NCBI GenBank assembly: GCA_041287865.1
Contig: JBGGMV010000037.1
Location: 10,832 to 74,831 of the forward strand
Source: JAPWJZ01 sp041287865
GTDB taxonomy: Bacteria > Pseudomonadota > Alphaproteobacteria > Micavibrionales > UBA2020
Direction: 5' to 3'
DNA length: 64,000 nucleotides
Part shown: positions 51,253 through 59,910 of the stretch, in pieces
Numbering within the stretch: position 1 is the stretch's first letter
Layout of the letters: every line of letters starts with the position of its first letter
Made by a program: the position numbers and the translations under genes
The notes under the pieces: generated by a model
The model's input: the letters and a program-made list of their open reading frames with translations, nothing else
What the model was told of the DNA's origin: nothing
The model's database searches: none

Positions 51253-54200
51253 TTACGGTTTTGGCGCGGGCGGCCTTGGCGCCGCAGGCCTTTTTTCGGG
51301 CGCCGCGCCGCCTGCTGCGGCAGCGCCCCTGGCATGGCCCGCATGGAACTGCGACTGCCCCGGCGCGGGACCGCCCTTGAATTCCCGCACTTCACGCTTG
51401 AACAGCTCGATCTCGCGCAGCGCCCTGCGCAGCTGGGCGGCTTCTTTCTTCGCGTCCTCGATCTCGCGGGTATTGAGCCTGCCGCCGAAGAAGCTTGTCA
51501 CCGCCGCGATCTGCAGCACCGGCTTGCCCGCCTTGATCAGGTCATCGTCCTTTTTAAGCTTCCTGTGGATCGCGTCCTCGAAAGCCTTGAGGTTTTTCGG
51601 GTTGGTGAAATCGACCTCGCGCAGGTTCTTGATATGGCCGTCGGGCGTGCGCGACAGTTTTCCGTCTATGGCCTGCGTCGGCGTGCTTTTCAGCACATAG
51701 GCAACGGCGGGCAGGGTCTTGAAATGGTAGATCGAGGGCTTGACGGGCGCGGGCTTCGGCTTGTCGAGCTGCTGCTGCAAGAGTCCGACCGCGGCTTCGC
51801 CCAGCTGGCGGATGCTGGATTTTTCAGGCGCGTATTTTTCGCCGACGGTGCGGACCGTCAACTCGCGCACCGCTTCGCGCGCGGCGTCGCCAGCGCCAAA
51901 GCCGAAAAAGCCGGCCGCCGTTTCCGCCACTGTCGCCACGGCCTCGGCACCCGCCTTGCCGTATTCGCCTTTGTACAGGTGCGAGCCGACGTTATAGGCC
52001 CCGTACCCGAAGCTCACCACGCTGCCGACGACCGGGATTTTCCGGCTGACAAAGCCCGCGGCCTTCGCAAGGGGCGCCACTTTTCGCGTAAACGACGCCA
52101 CCGCTTTGTATGTTTTGGGCGACAAGGCGACGTCGGTGAGGGCGCTGACGGTCGCGCCCTTCACGTCGCCCTGCGCCAGCTGCAGGGCGATCGACGCGCC
52201 GCTGGTCGCATGGCCGCCATGGCGGTCGAGCTTGGTGCGGACCCCGCCGATGCGCGAGACGACGCCCGGCTTGGCAGCGCCGCCGCCTGATCCCGCCTGC
52301 GGCGCGGCCGCCTTGCGCGGTTCGGGGGCTTCTGGTTTCGGGGTGGGCTTGGGCGGCGCCGCAGCTTTCGGCGGCGCGGCGTCAGCCTTGGGCGGCGTTT
52401 TGCGCGGCGCAGCGCCACCGGCATCGCCGTCCGAATCGTTTTTCGGCGGCGCGGGTTTGGCGGCAGCGGGCTTCGCGGCTGGTTCTGCTGCGGGTTTGAT
52501 CTCCGGCTTGGCATCCGGCTTGAACACAGCGGCGGGATTTTTCGCGCGGGCAAGGTCGACGTCCCGCGTGGCAATATGGTCAAGTTCCGCGCGCGCGACC
52601 AGCTTCACGGGTTCTGCGCCCGGCACGGCCTCCGGTAAATGTTTTGCGAGCGCGTCGGATACGTCTCCCGCGCCCACCTCGTGCCCCACGCCGTCGAAAA
52701 CGGCCAGCAGGACGCTCTTGCCCTGCAGGTCGGTGTTGGTGTCGAGCCGCAGCACAGCCGCTGTCGTGTTATCCTTCGATCCCAGCGCGGTCGCGCGTTC
52801 CGACAGGAAACGGGAAATATCCGCCGTTTCCGGATTGGATTTCAGGTGGGCTTCGAGCTCGATCCCGAGCGCTTCCTGGAAGCTCTTGCGCGTATCGCCT
52901 TCGCCCCGCGCCGGGCTCTTCGTATAGCCATCGATGACGCCGTCGGAAATATTGATGACGAAAGCCTTCTCGCCGGCGGGTATATCGATGCTCTTGGTCA
53001 GCATGAAATTCCCGCCGCGCTGCGCGCCCTCGCCGAAGCCGGTTGCGCCTTTCATACTGGCCGGCGCCTTCAACTCCTTGCCGTTGACGTCGTAGATCGA
53101 GACGTTGTTGTTGGCGTCGACGCTGGCGATCAGCGTGGTTGAATCGCCGCGCAGACCGGCCACCAGATCAAAAGACGCCATGCCGGGCTGTTTCGCCTGT
53201 TTTTGCGTGATAGCGGCAAGAGAGCCCGTGGAATCCTTGTCGTAATCGCCGCCCGCCGTCGCATTGCCGCGATCGCTGAGCGAATCCATGATGCGGCCGA
53301 GCCCTGCTTCATCGATGGGTGTTTTGGTGGTGACGACGGCATAGGTATCGGCCTGACCCGCGTTGGGTACCACCTTGCCGTCGCGTACATCCACGCCGGA
53401 TGTCAGGTATGTTTCGACAACGGCATTGCCCGCCGCATATCTTTCGATGACGTCCCTGGGCAGTTGGGGCGCCTCCGGCACGACAGGTTTTAGCGGCGCT
53501 TTCGTGCGCAGCTCTTCCGCCTGCGCGGTCACGCGCGCCTCCGCCTCGGCCATCAGCGAAGGCTTCGCAAGCTCGGGCGTGTCCACTTTCGTGGGGTTGC
53601 GGACGATGAATTCGGCCTGCGCGACGTAATCGGCCCTGCGGTCTGCATCCAGCAGGCGCGCGGCAAGATCCGGGGCGCCGGCTTCGCGCGTCGTGCCGTT
53701 CAGGCGGTTTTCGGGTCCGGGCGCGCCGACCTGCAGCCTGTCGGGGCTGGAATATTTCGTCGATTGAAGCTCGATCGGCGTGCGCACGGTCTTGGGCTGG
53801 CCGTCTTCGCCCAGCACGGGCACGGGGTAGCCGTCGGGGCCCATGATAACTTTGCCATTCGCATCGCGCTCGACGATAACGGCCTCGACCTCGCCGCCGG
53901 AAAGGCGCAACAGGTCCAGCGGCCTGTCTTTTTCATCCTTCGGCGGGGGCACGAAGACTTCGGGCGCGCTGTTTTCGACCCAGCCCATGCGGTAGGGGCC
54001 CTTCTGGTAGAAACTGTCGGCGACGACATATTTCGCGGGGCCGCCGTCTCCTGCGAAGCGCACGACGTTGTGCATATGCGTTTCGATGGTCTGCGGCTTG
54101 CCGTCCGCCGCCGCGACGAATTTTCCGTCTTTCGTCATCAGCGGATTGTATTTATCCGGCACCTCGACCGCCGCGCGCACCTCCTGGTCGTAGATGCGCA

Positions 54201-56031
54201 TTTCGTAGCCGTTGAGTTCTGTATTTGCCGCCTGCGTCAGGCGGTTGTAATTTTCGACGTCGCCGCTGTTCAGGCTTTCCGCCGCCTGACGGATCAGGAC
54301 CGCGGTTTTATCCTGCTGCACGGCGGAGACAAGCGCCTCGGTCGCGGCCGCGACATGGCGGCAGTCGCCGATGCCCTCCGCCGCCGCCACGGCAAGGTTG
54401 GTGCGCGTATCGGTTGCCAGCAGAACGTCGCCGCGGGCGACCAGTCTCTGGGCGGCGGCGACGGGGTCGACGCCCGGCTCTGTCGTCAGCGGCAGCCCGT
54501 CCAGCACGCCGCGCTGCTCGGGCGTCAGGTCGCCCTTCCGGATCGCCGCGACCAGCGCCTTGTCGTCTTTGATCTGCTGGTAGGTTGCGAATTCGTCGCC
54601 CTCGAAATGGCCGACCGAGGTCGCGCCCGCATGGGTGATGCGCAGCCGCACGACGGAATCGTAAATCTTGTGGTCGATGCCGTGCAGGTCTTCGAGGTTG
54701 CGGCCGTCGACGTCGAAGATGCCGCGCGCCACGGCCTGACTGGCCTGGATGCGGGTTTGCACGTTGTCGATGTCGTAAAGCGATTTCGACATGTCGACGC
54801 CCTGCGGCAGGTCGGCGGCGGCGATCACGCCGCTTTGCACCAGTTGCGCCAGCGGCGTCTTGGCCACTTCAAGAAACTGCATCTTGTCCCGCAGCGTGGT
54901 CGAGGAATCGGGCAGCATGCCGCCGCCGCGCACGTTGCCGCGTATGTGAAAGCCCTCGGGCGTCATGGCCTGCCGCGAGGTATAGCCGCGCTGCCTGAAG
55001 GTGTCGTCGACATCGCGCGGGCCGGACGGCGGCGCGGGCGGGGCCGCGCCCTGCAGCTGATCGGCCAGCGGTTTCAGCAGCTGCTGCGTTTCCGCCCCTT
55101 GCGCGCCGCCGATCTCGGCGATGCGCTGCAATGCGGCCGCCTTGTCGGCGTCGCTGGCAACCGGCGTGCCGTTTTCGTTCTTGGCGGCGAGGACGGATGA
55201 CAGCTGGCGCAGCGCGCGGCCTGTTTCCGCTTCGTCGCCGCTGACGATGGCGGCCTGCGCATTCACCAGCGCGGGCCAGAAGGATTTCGACTGGTCTGCG
55301 CCGACGTTCTTTGCCGCCAGCGTGACCAGCGGCGCGATCTGCCGCGCCTGCGCCATGTCGCCCATTTCGAGCGCTGCGTTGAGGGCACCCATGCCGAGGC
55401 TGTAGTCGCCCGTTTTGGCGAAACCCGCCTCGAAGGCCTTCAGCGCGCCTTCGCGCCCGCCGCCCGCCGCAAGCGCGACCTCCGCCATGGCGATGGTGCG
55501 GAGCGCCTCGGGGTTGCGCGCGTTGTCGGGGGTGTCGATGATGCCGGCGCCAAGGCGCGCGGCTTCTTCATGGCGGCCTGCCTTCTGCAATTCGGTCGCG
55601 CGCCATTGCATGACCTCGGGCGACTGGAAGAAAGCGGTGGTGCCGTTTTCAGCGGAGAGCAGTTTTTGCGCATCCAGAAAAGTGATGACGTCGTTCGTCG
55701 CGCTGCGGAGGCTCAGCTCCTGCCCGATCTGCGCAATATGGCGGGGCGCTAGCGGCTTGTCGGTATATTCCATCAGCGCTTCGATCTGCGCCTCGCGGCC
55801 GGGCAGGGCGAGGGCGCGCTTGACGTTGTCCTGAAAAACCTTGTCGACCGACTGCACCAGCGCGTTATAGGACAGCAGCTTGTCATGGCTGTCGACCGAG
55901 CCGTCGAAGCGCTGCTCGACGCCGTGGCGGAAGACGCTGTAGTTGGGCTCTACCAGCAGCGTCGGATCGTCGGGCAGGTTGACCTTGAAACCGCGCAGGT
56001 CGAGGTTGACGGTAAACGGCGGGTCGCTCAT
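51253..56031 (-). CDS. Giant multidomain protein: TPR-like, Cys-His-Asp, permuted PP2C-like, hydrophobic C-terminal part
   Basis: 1592 residues, effector- or toxin-like; no signal peptide. In order: TPR-like helices ~60-330 (RATELQKAGRHEEAARLGAG, KAFEAGFAKTGDYSLGMGAL); a domain ~420-680 with Cys557 in GIGDCRHVA, His652/654 in ETHMHNVV and Asp672 in VVADSFY, consistent with a papain/transglutaminase-like triad; ~890-1135 a PP2C-like set with LRGDSTTL (961), ISDGVIDG (1029-1035), GSKDNTT (1084) and AVFDGVGHEVGAG (1110-1122) in permuted order; Pro/Ala/Lys-rich linker ~1165-1255; glycine-rich hydrophobic helices ~1310-1385; basic coiled-coil-like end. Family unknown; domain calls are inference. 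It may manipulate partner or host proteins. Confidence 0.85.
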   Translation of the reverse strand: MSDPPFTVNLDLRGFKVNLPDDPTLLVEPNYSVFRHGVEQRFDGSVDSHDKLLSYNALVQSVDKVFQDNVKRALALPGREAQIEALMEYTDKPLAPRHIAQIGQELSLRSATNDVITFLDAQKLLSAENGTTAFFQSPEVMQWRATELQKAGRHEEAARLGAGIIDTPDNARNPEALRTIAMAEVALAAGGGREGALKAFEAGFAKTGDYSLGMGALNAALEMGDMAQARQIAPLVTLAAKNVGADQSKSFWPALVNAQAAIVSGDEAETGRALRQLSSVLAAKNENGTPVASDADKAAALQRIAEIGGAQGAETQQLLKPLADQLQGAAPPAPPSGPRDVDDTFRQRGYTSRQAMTPEGFHIRGNVRGGGMLPDSSTTLRDKMQFLEVAKTPLAQLVQSGVIAAADLPQGVDMSKSLYDIDNVQTRIQASQAVARGIFDVDGRNLEDLHGIDHKIYDSVVRLRITHAGATSVGHFEGDEFATYQQIKDDKALVAAIRKGDLTPEQRGVLDGLPLTTEPGVDPVAAAQRLVARGDVLLATDTRTNLAVAAAEGIGDCRHVAAATEALVSAVQQDKTAVLIRQAAESLNSGDVENYNRLTQAANTELNGYEMRIYDQEVRAAVEVPDKYNPLMTKDGKFVAAADGKPQTIETHMHNVVRFAGDGGPAKYVVADSFYQKGPYRMGWVENSAPEVFVPPPKDEKDRPLDLLRLSGGEVEAVIVERDANGKVIMGPDGYPVPVLGEDGQPKTVRTPIELQSTKYSSPDRLQVGAPGPENRLNGTTREAGAPDLAARLLDADRRADYVAQAEFIVRNPTKVDTPELAKPSLMAEAEARVTAQAEELRTKAPLKPVVPEAPQLPRDVIERYAAGNAVVETYLTSGVDVRDGKVVPNAGQADTYAVVTTKTPIDEAGLGRIMDSLSDRGNATAGGDYDKDSTGSLAAITQKQAKQPGMASFDLVAGLRGDSTTLIASVDANNNVSIYDVNGKELKAPASMKGATGFGEGAQRGGNFMLTKSIDIPAGEKAFVINISDGVIDGYTKSPARGEGDTRKSFQEALGIELEAHLKSNPETADISRFLSERATALGSKDNTTAAVLRLDTNTDLQGKSVLLAVFDGVGHEVGAGDVSDALAKHLPEAVPGAEPVKLVARAELDHIATRDVDLARAKNPAAVFKPDAKPEIKPAAEPAAKPAAAKPAPPKNDSDGDAGGAAPRKTPPKADAAPPKAAAPPKPTPKPEAPEPRKAAAPQAGSGGGAAKPGVVSRIGGVRTKLDRHGGHATSGASIALQLAQGDVKGATVSALTDVALSPKTYKAVASFTRKVAPLAKAAGFVSRKIPVVGSVVSFGYGAYNVGSHLYKGEYGKAGAEAVATVAETAAGFFGFGAGDAAREAVRELTVRTVGEKYAPEKSSIRQLGEAAVGLLQQQLDKPKPAPVKPSIYHFKTLPAVAYVLKSTPTQAIDGKLSRTPDGHIKNLREVDFTNPKNLKAFEDAIHRKLKKDDDLIKAGKPVLQIAAVTSFFGGRLNTREIEDAKKEAAQLRRALREIELFKREVREFKGGPAPGQSQFHAGHARGAAAAGGAAPEKRPAAPRPPAPKP

Positions 56032-56137
56032 GCGCGGCCATCCCCGGAGACGCTACCCTTGCCTGTTGCGAAAATTTCCACCGTTTACCCTTAAAAGCCT
56101 ATAGCCGGATTTCGGCCAGACCCGCCAATTGGTTACA

Positions 56138-56147
56138 TTGTCATTAT
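56138..56147 (+). promoter_or_regulatory. TTGTCATTAT promoter-like element
   Basis: Variant of the recurrent TTGNCATWAT element, 133 nt upstream of the peroxiredoxin gene, in the 249-bp region divergent from the giant gene. Confidence 0.35.
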
Positions 56148-56280
56148 AAACAGCGGCCCTTAACGCGGGGTTAAGCGCCGTAACGGTGTTAACCCCTTGA
56201 ATAACCAGTTGTTAACGAAAAACATGCCACAATGGGCTTAAGACGACGTCAACACGTAAAACCGCAGGCTTTGCCAGACC

Positions 56281-56772
56281 ATGTGGAAATGGCTTTTTGG
56301 ACCACCGCTGCCGCCCGGGACACCGGCGCCGGATTTCACCATGCCCGATAACCTGGGCGCGGAGGTCAGCCTCACGTCGCTGCGCGGAAAATATTTCGTG
56401 CTGATCTTCTACCCGTGCGACAGTTCGCCCACCTGCATCAAACAGATGTGCGAATTCCGCGACCGCTGGGGATTCATGATCGAGCACGGCGTCGAGGTTT
56501 TCGGCGTCAACCCGATGAGCCAGAAAAGCCACGAAATTTTCCGCGACGATTACGACCTGCCGTTCCGCCTGCTGGTCGACAGGGGGCAAAAAGCCGCGCA
56601 AGCCTATCTGGCCAAGGGGCTGATCGTGCGGCGCACGGTCTATCTGGTCGGGCCCGACGGCAATATCGTCTTCAGCCGGCGTGGAAGGCCTTCGCCGCTG
56701 GAAATGCTCGAGCATATTCCGGGCGCCTTCCGGGACACGGAAGAAGAAACGCTCGCCCCTCAGGCAGGGTGA
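56281..56772 (+). CDS. Peroxiredoxin, BCP/PrxQ-like (AhpC/TSA family)
   Basis: 163 residues. Thioredoxin fold with LPPGTPAPDFTMPDNLG and the active site FYPCDSSPTCIKQMCEFRD: the peroxidatic Cys is that of SPTC, and the Cys five residues later fits the PrxQ resolving Cys. The usual FYPKDxTPGCT reads FYPCDSSPTCI here, with an additional Cys. It reduces peroxides using thioredoxin. It lies between the giant gene and an ANK gene, and its stop is 1 nt from the convergent ANK stop. Confidence 0.87.
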   Translation: MWKWLFGPPLPPGTPAPDFTMPDNLGAEVSLTSLRGKYFVLIFYPCDSSPTCIKQMCEFRDRWGFMIEHGVEVFGVNPMSQKSHEIFRDDYDLPFRLLVDRGQKAAQAYLAKGLIVRRTVYLVGPDGNIVFSRRGRPSPLEMLEHIPGAFRDTEEETLAPQAG

Positions 56773-56773
56773 C

Positions 56774-57595
56774 TTAAATCTCGTAATCCGGATTAAACGG
56801 CGGCGCGGCCGGTGGCGGCGGCGGTGTTTGCGTGTTCGTCGGCTTCAGCGTCAGGCGCTGCGGCGGCGCGTTTTGCTTCAGCGTGTCGCGGCGCGCTTCG
56901 GCCAGTGCCGCGGCGAAGTCGAATTTCTTCTTGAGCCGTGCCGGCACGTCTTCCCAGAGCTTTTCCATGTCTTCGGTCTTGCCGGTCCAGCTCTTGGGGT
57001 TGAAGATATCCTTGAGGTTATCTTCGCGGAAGGTGATCTTGGGCGCTGCGGGCGCGGCAGTAGCGCCGCCTTCGGCTGCATCCGACATCGCGCCGAAGCT
57101 CTGGGGCGACGCGGGTTTTTTCGCGGCGGCCTTTTTCGGCGCGGCTTTTTTCTTTTTCGGCTTCACATCGTCGTCATCGTCGAAGCCGAAATCATCGTCA
57201 TCCCAGCCACCGCCGCCGCGCGTGGCGCGTTTCGAGGTTCCGCCGCCTCTGCGGCTGCTGCCGTGCATCCAGTCGTCATCATCATCCCACGATGGCGTGG
57301 AGGGCGAGACGCCTTCGTCTTCCAGGTATTTCGCAATTTTCACGTAGCCGTAGCTGTTCGCAGCGTCGAGCGCGTTGTTGCCGGTGTAATTCGTGCGGTG
57401 CGGATCCGCGCCGCCGTCGATGAGCGCCTTCACGATGGGCAGGTGGCCCTGACGCGCGGCCGCGAGCAGCGGCGTATCGCCGTAAGTGTCGTCGAAATCG
57501 GGATCGACGCCTTTTTTCAGGAGCGCCTTCACGCGGCGCGTGTTGCCATCAAAGATGGCATCCATCAGCGATTCCTGGTCTTTGGTCAATTTCAT
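56774..57595 (-). CDS. Ankyrin protein with charged linker and shared C-terminal module
   Basis: 273 residues. Three ankyrin repeats over residues ~1-95 (QESLMDAIFDGNTRRVKALL, GDTPLLAAARQGHLPIVKAL, NNALDAANSYGYVKIAKYL), then an unusual linker with Asp runs (WDDDDDW, FGFDDDDDVK) and Lys runs (KPKKKKAAPKKAAAKK). The last third has SWTGKTEDMEKLWEDVPARL and LAEARRDTLKQNAPPQRLTLK, which aligns with the end of the ANK protein at 59911, and then a Pro-rich tail. Divergent from the gene at 57787. Confidence 0.85.
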   Translation of the reverse strand: MKLTKDQESLMDAIFDGNTRRVKALLKKGVDPDFDDTYGDTPLLAAARQGHLPIVKALIDGGADPHRTNYTGNNALDAANSYGYVKIAKYLEDEGVSPSTPSWDDDDDWMHGSSRRGGGTSKRATRGGGGWDDDDFGFDDDDDVKPKKKKAAPKKAAAKKPASPQSFGAMSDAAEGGATAAPAAPKITFREDNLKDIFNPKSWTGKTEDMEKLWEDVPARLKKKFDFAAALAEARRDTLKQNAPPQRLTLKPTNTQTPPPPPAAPPFNPDYEI

Positions 57596-57786
57596 GACTC
57601 CAAGCCTGCCAACGATTCTAGATATTGAACATAAAGGTTTATGCTAGAGGGCGCGCACAGCTTTGGCAATCCGTCCCGCGAAATATAGTTAAGACATTGA
57701 TATTATATAACTTTATTACCGGCACCGCCTTTATCCTCCTTTAACACATTTGTCGTAAAATATAGGCAGTTTCAAAGGGGTGGCGC

Positions 57787-58845
57787 ATGCTGCTGGAAAA
57801 AACCTACATACCCGTCCATGAAAGCGGGTCCAAGAACCTGATGCGCAAATTTCGCGATGCCGGTTTGAAGGGCGAAGATACGATTGATGGTTTCAATGCT
57901 TTCACCGGCATTTTCGACAATAACGCCCTGGCGTTCTGGACCGCCGCGCTGGACCTGCCGATACAGCTGGGCCCGAAGGAGTGGGACAAGCTGTGGGACG
58001 ACACGGGCATCCCCCGTCCCGGCCCGCTCCCCTCCGGCACCGTTGCGCTTCTGCTGATACAGAGGCCGTACAATAACGATCACGGTCGCGTCGAAGTGAA
58101 AGCCCTGCAGCGCGCCTCCGGCCTGCTTGGCTCGACCATCACGGCCAATTTCACGCAAGGCACGGAGCCCGCCAGCACGATAAGAGGCGAGACGACATTT
58201 ACGGCGGTCGTTATCCCGCGAACGATGCAATGGACATTTACGCTGGAGAAAGGCACAGGATTCACCATCCCCGACCTCATCGCCCGCGCGACGCAGCAAC
58301 AAGGACTGGTCGAAGGAGAGCCGCAGAAAAAAGTACCGCTGGCAACCGCGCTGAAACGCGTCGCGGGTATCGACACCTCGCCCGAGGGGCTGGGCAGGAA
58401 ATTACTGGAGGTGCATCGCGAGCACGCGCTGAAGGGCGGCGCTTTCGAGGAATGCGCGGCGCTGGTAAACAAGGGCGCTGATCTCACGCTGCGCGACCAG
58501 TGGGGCCAGACGATCTTCATGAAGGCGGCGGGCCACGGCCATGTGTCGCTGACCAAGCTGCTGATCGAAAAAGGCGCCGATATCGACGCGCTGTCGACAA
58601 AGACCGGCAGCACCGGCCGCCAGATGGCGCAGGAAGTCATCGACAACATCAATTCAAAAGGCACGCTGAATTCGCATCTGGTGGAATCGCTGGCGCGCTA
58701 CAGGGCCGTCACCACGCTGATCGACGAAACGCAGGCCGCGCGCAACCCAGCCGTGGCCGTACCGGCCGCAGCGGCAGCAGCGGAAGACACCGGCCCCGTG
58801 AAGGTGCGCCGGCCGCTGACGTTCAAAAAACCGCAGGGGAGCTAG
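57787..58845 (+). CDS. Ankyrin protein with novel N-terminal domain (tandem copy 1)
   Basis: 352 residues. Residues 1-~175 form a domain I do not recognise (MLLEKTYIPVHESGSKNLMR, DTIDGFNAFTGIFDNNALAF, GPKEWDKLWDDTG) shared with the next gene. A mid-helix segment follows (LATALKRVAGIDTSPEGLGR), then two ankyrin repeats (GQTIFMKAAGHGHVSLTKLL) and the basic tail VKVRRPLTFKKPQGS. Cytosolic by sequence. Ribosome site AGGGGTGG. The region before it (57596-57786) is AT-rich and divergent. Confidence 0.85.
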   Translation: MLLEKTYIPVHESGSKNLMRKFRDAGLKGEDTIDGFNAFTGIFDNNALAFWTAALDLPIQLGPKEWDKLWDDTGIPRPGPLPSGTVALLLIQRPYNNDHGRVEVKALQRASGLLGSTITANFTQGTEPASTIRGETTFTAVVIPRTMQWTFTLEKGTGFTIPDLIARATQQQGLVEGEPQKKVPLATALKRVAGIDTSPEGLGRKLLEVHREHALKGGAFEECAALVNKGADLTLRDQWGQTIFMKAAGHGHVSLTKLLIEKGADIDALSTKTGSTGRQMAQEVIDNINSKGTLNSHLVESLARYRAVTTLIDETQAARNPAVAVPAAAAAAEDTGPVKVRRPLTFKKPQGS

Positions 58846-58851
58846 GCCCGC

Positions 58852-59910
58852 GTGCTGCTGGAAAAATCATATACGCCCCTGCAGGAAAAAGGCGTGCTGG
58901 GCCTGAAGCACAGGTTCGGCGAGGCGCTGCGCAGGAACGACGGCACGATCGACGGCTTCAACACCTTCACCGGCACGCTGGACATCGACGCCTATTTCAC
59001 CCGCTACGGCAAAGGCGCGGGAACGGGCGCGCCGATGGGTCTGCACGACACTGAATGGCTCAAGCTCTGGGAGCTTGCGGGCGCGGACGCACCCGGCGGC
59101 CTGCCCGAGGGCAGCTATTGCCTTGTCATGATACAGCCCCCGCAGGGCAGGGAGCACGGCCGCATCGCGCTGCGGGAAGTCGCGCGGCATTCCACCCTCA
59201 ACCATACCTATAACGATATCCTCTTCGCTACGGGCAGCGAACCCAATACCGGCACAGGGGCGGCGCAGGCGAGCTTCACCGCCGTCATCGTGCCCGATAT
59301 CCGCGGGCTGGAAGTCACCGTGGAGGAAAAAGCCGGTTTTTCGACGCCCGATCTTGTCACGCGCGGCTTGCTGGGCCTGCCGCCCGCCGAAGGAAAGCCG
59401 AAGGAAGACCTGTCGTTGTCGATGGCGCTTAAGCGCGCGGTCGGGCTCGACAGCTCGCCCCAGAATCTCGGCCGGCAGCTTCTGGTAGAATACAAAAGCG
59501 CGACTTTCGGCCCGGGCGAGCCGCCGAAATGCGCCGCGCTTGTCGGCCGCGGCGCCGACCTCGAACAGCGCAACAATGACGGCTATACGGTGCTGATGCT
59601 GGCGGTGATGTACGGCCATGCCGATTTCGTCAGGCTGCTGCTGGAAAAAGGCGCGAAAACCGGCGCGCAGGCCTTTAACAAAAAGGGCGACACCGCGCTG
59701 ACGCTGGCCGAGTACATGGTCACCAATAACCGCAATAGCGGCACGAACCCCGCCCTGATGTCGCGCTTTGAAACCGTCGCCGAGATGGTCAGGGCAGCGA
59801 CGGAAAAAGCGGCGGCCATTGCCCCGCCGGAGCCGGAGCCGATCGTGACGGAAACCACGAATGACGTGCGCGTGCGCCGCCCGATAAAATTCCGCAAGCC
59901 GGAGCAATGA
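58852..59910 (+). CDS. Ankyrin protein with novel N-terminal domain (tandem copy 2)
   Basis: 352 residues, the same length as its paralogue 6 nt upstream; starts at GTG (MLLEKSYTPLQEKG) with GGGGAG upstream. It keeps GTIDGFNTFTGTLDIDAYF, DTEWLKLWELAG, SMALKRAVGLDSSPQNLGRQ, two ankyrin repeats (GYTVLMLAVMYGHADFVRLL) and the tail VRVRRPIKFRKPEQ. The two proteins are clearly diverged throughout, so the duplication is not recent. It ends flush with the convergent ANK gene. Confidence 0.85.
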   Translation: MLLEKSYTPLQEKGVLGLKHRFGEALRRNDGTIDGFNTFTGTLDIDAYFTRYGKGAGTGAPMGLHDTEWLKLWELAGADAPGGLPEGSYCLVMIQPPQGREHGRIALREVARHSTLNHTYNDILFATGSEPNTGTGAAQASFTAVIVPDIRGLEVTVEEKAGFSTPDLVTRGLLGLPPAEGKPKEDLSLSMALKRAVGLDSSPQNLGRQLLVEYKSATFGPGEPPKCAALVGRGADLEQRNNDGYTVLMLAVMYGHADFVRLLLEKGAKTGAQAFNKKGDTALTLAEYMVTNNRNSGTNPALMSRFETVAEMVRAATEKAAAIAPPEPEPIVTETTNDVRVRRPIKFRKPEQ

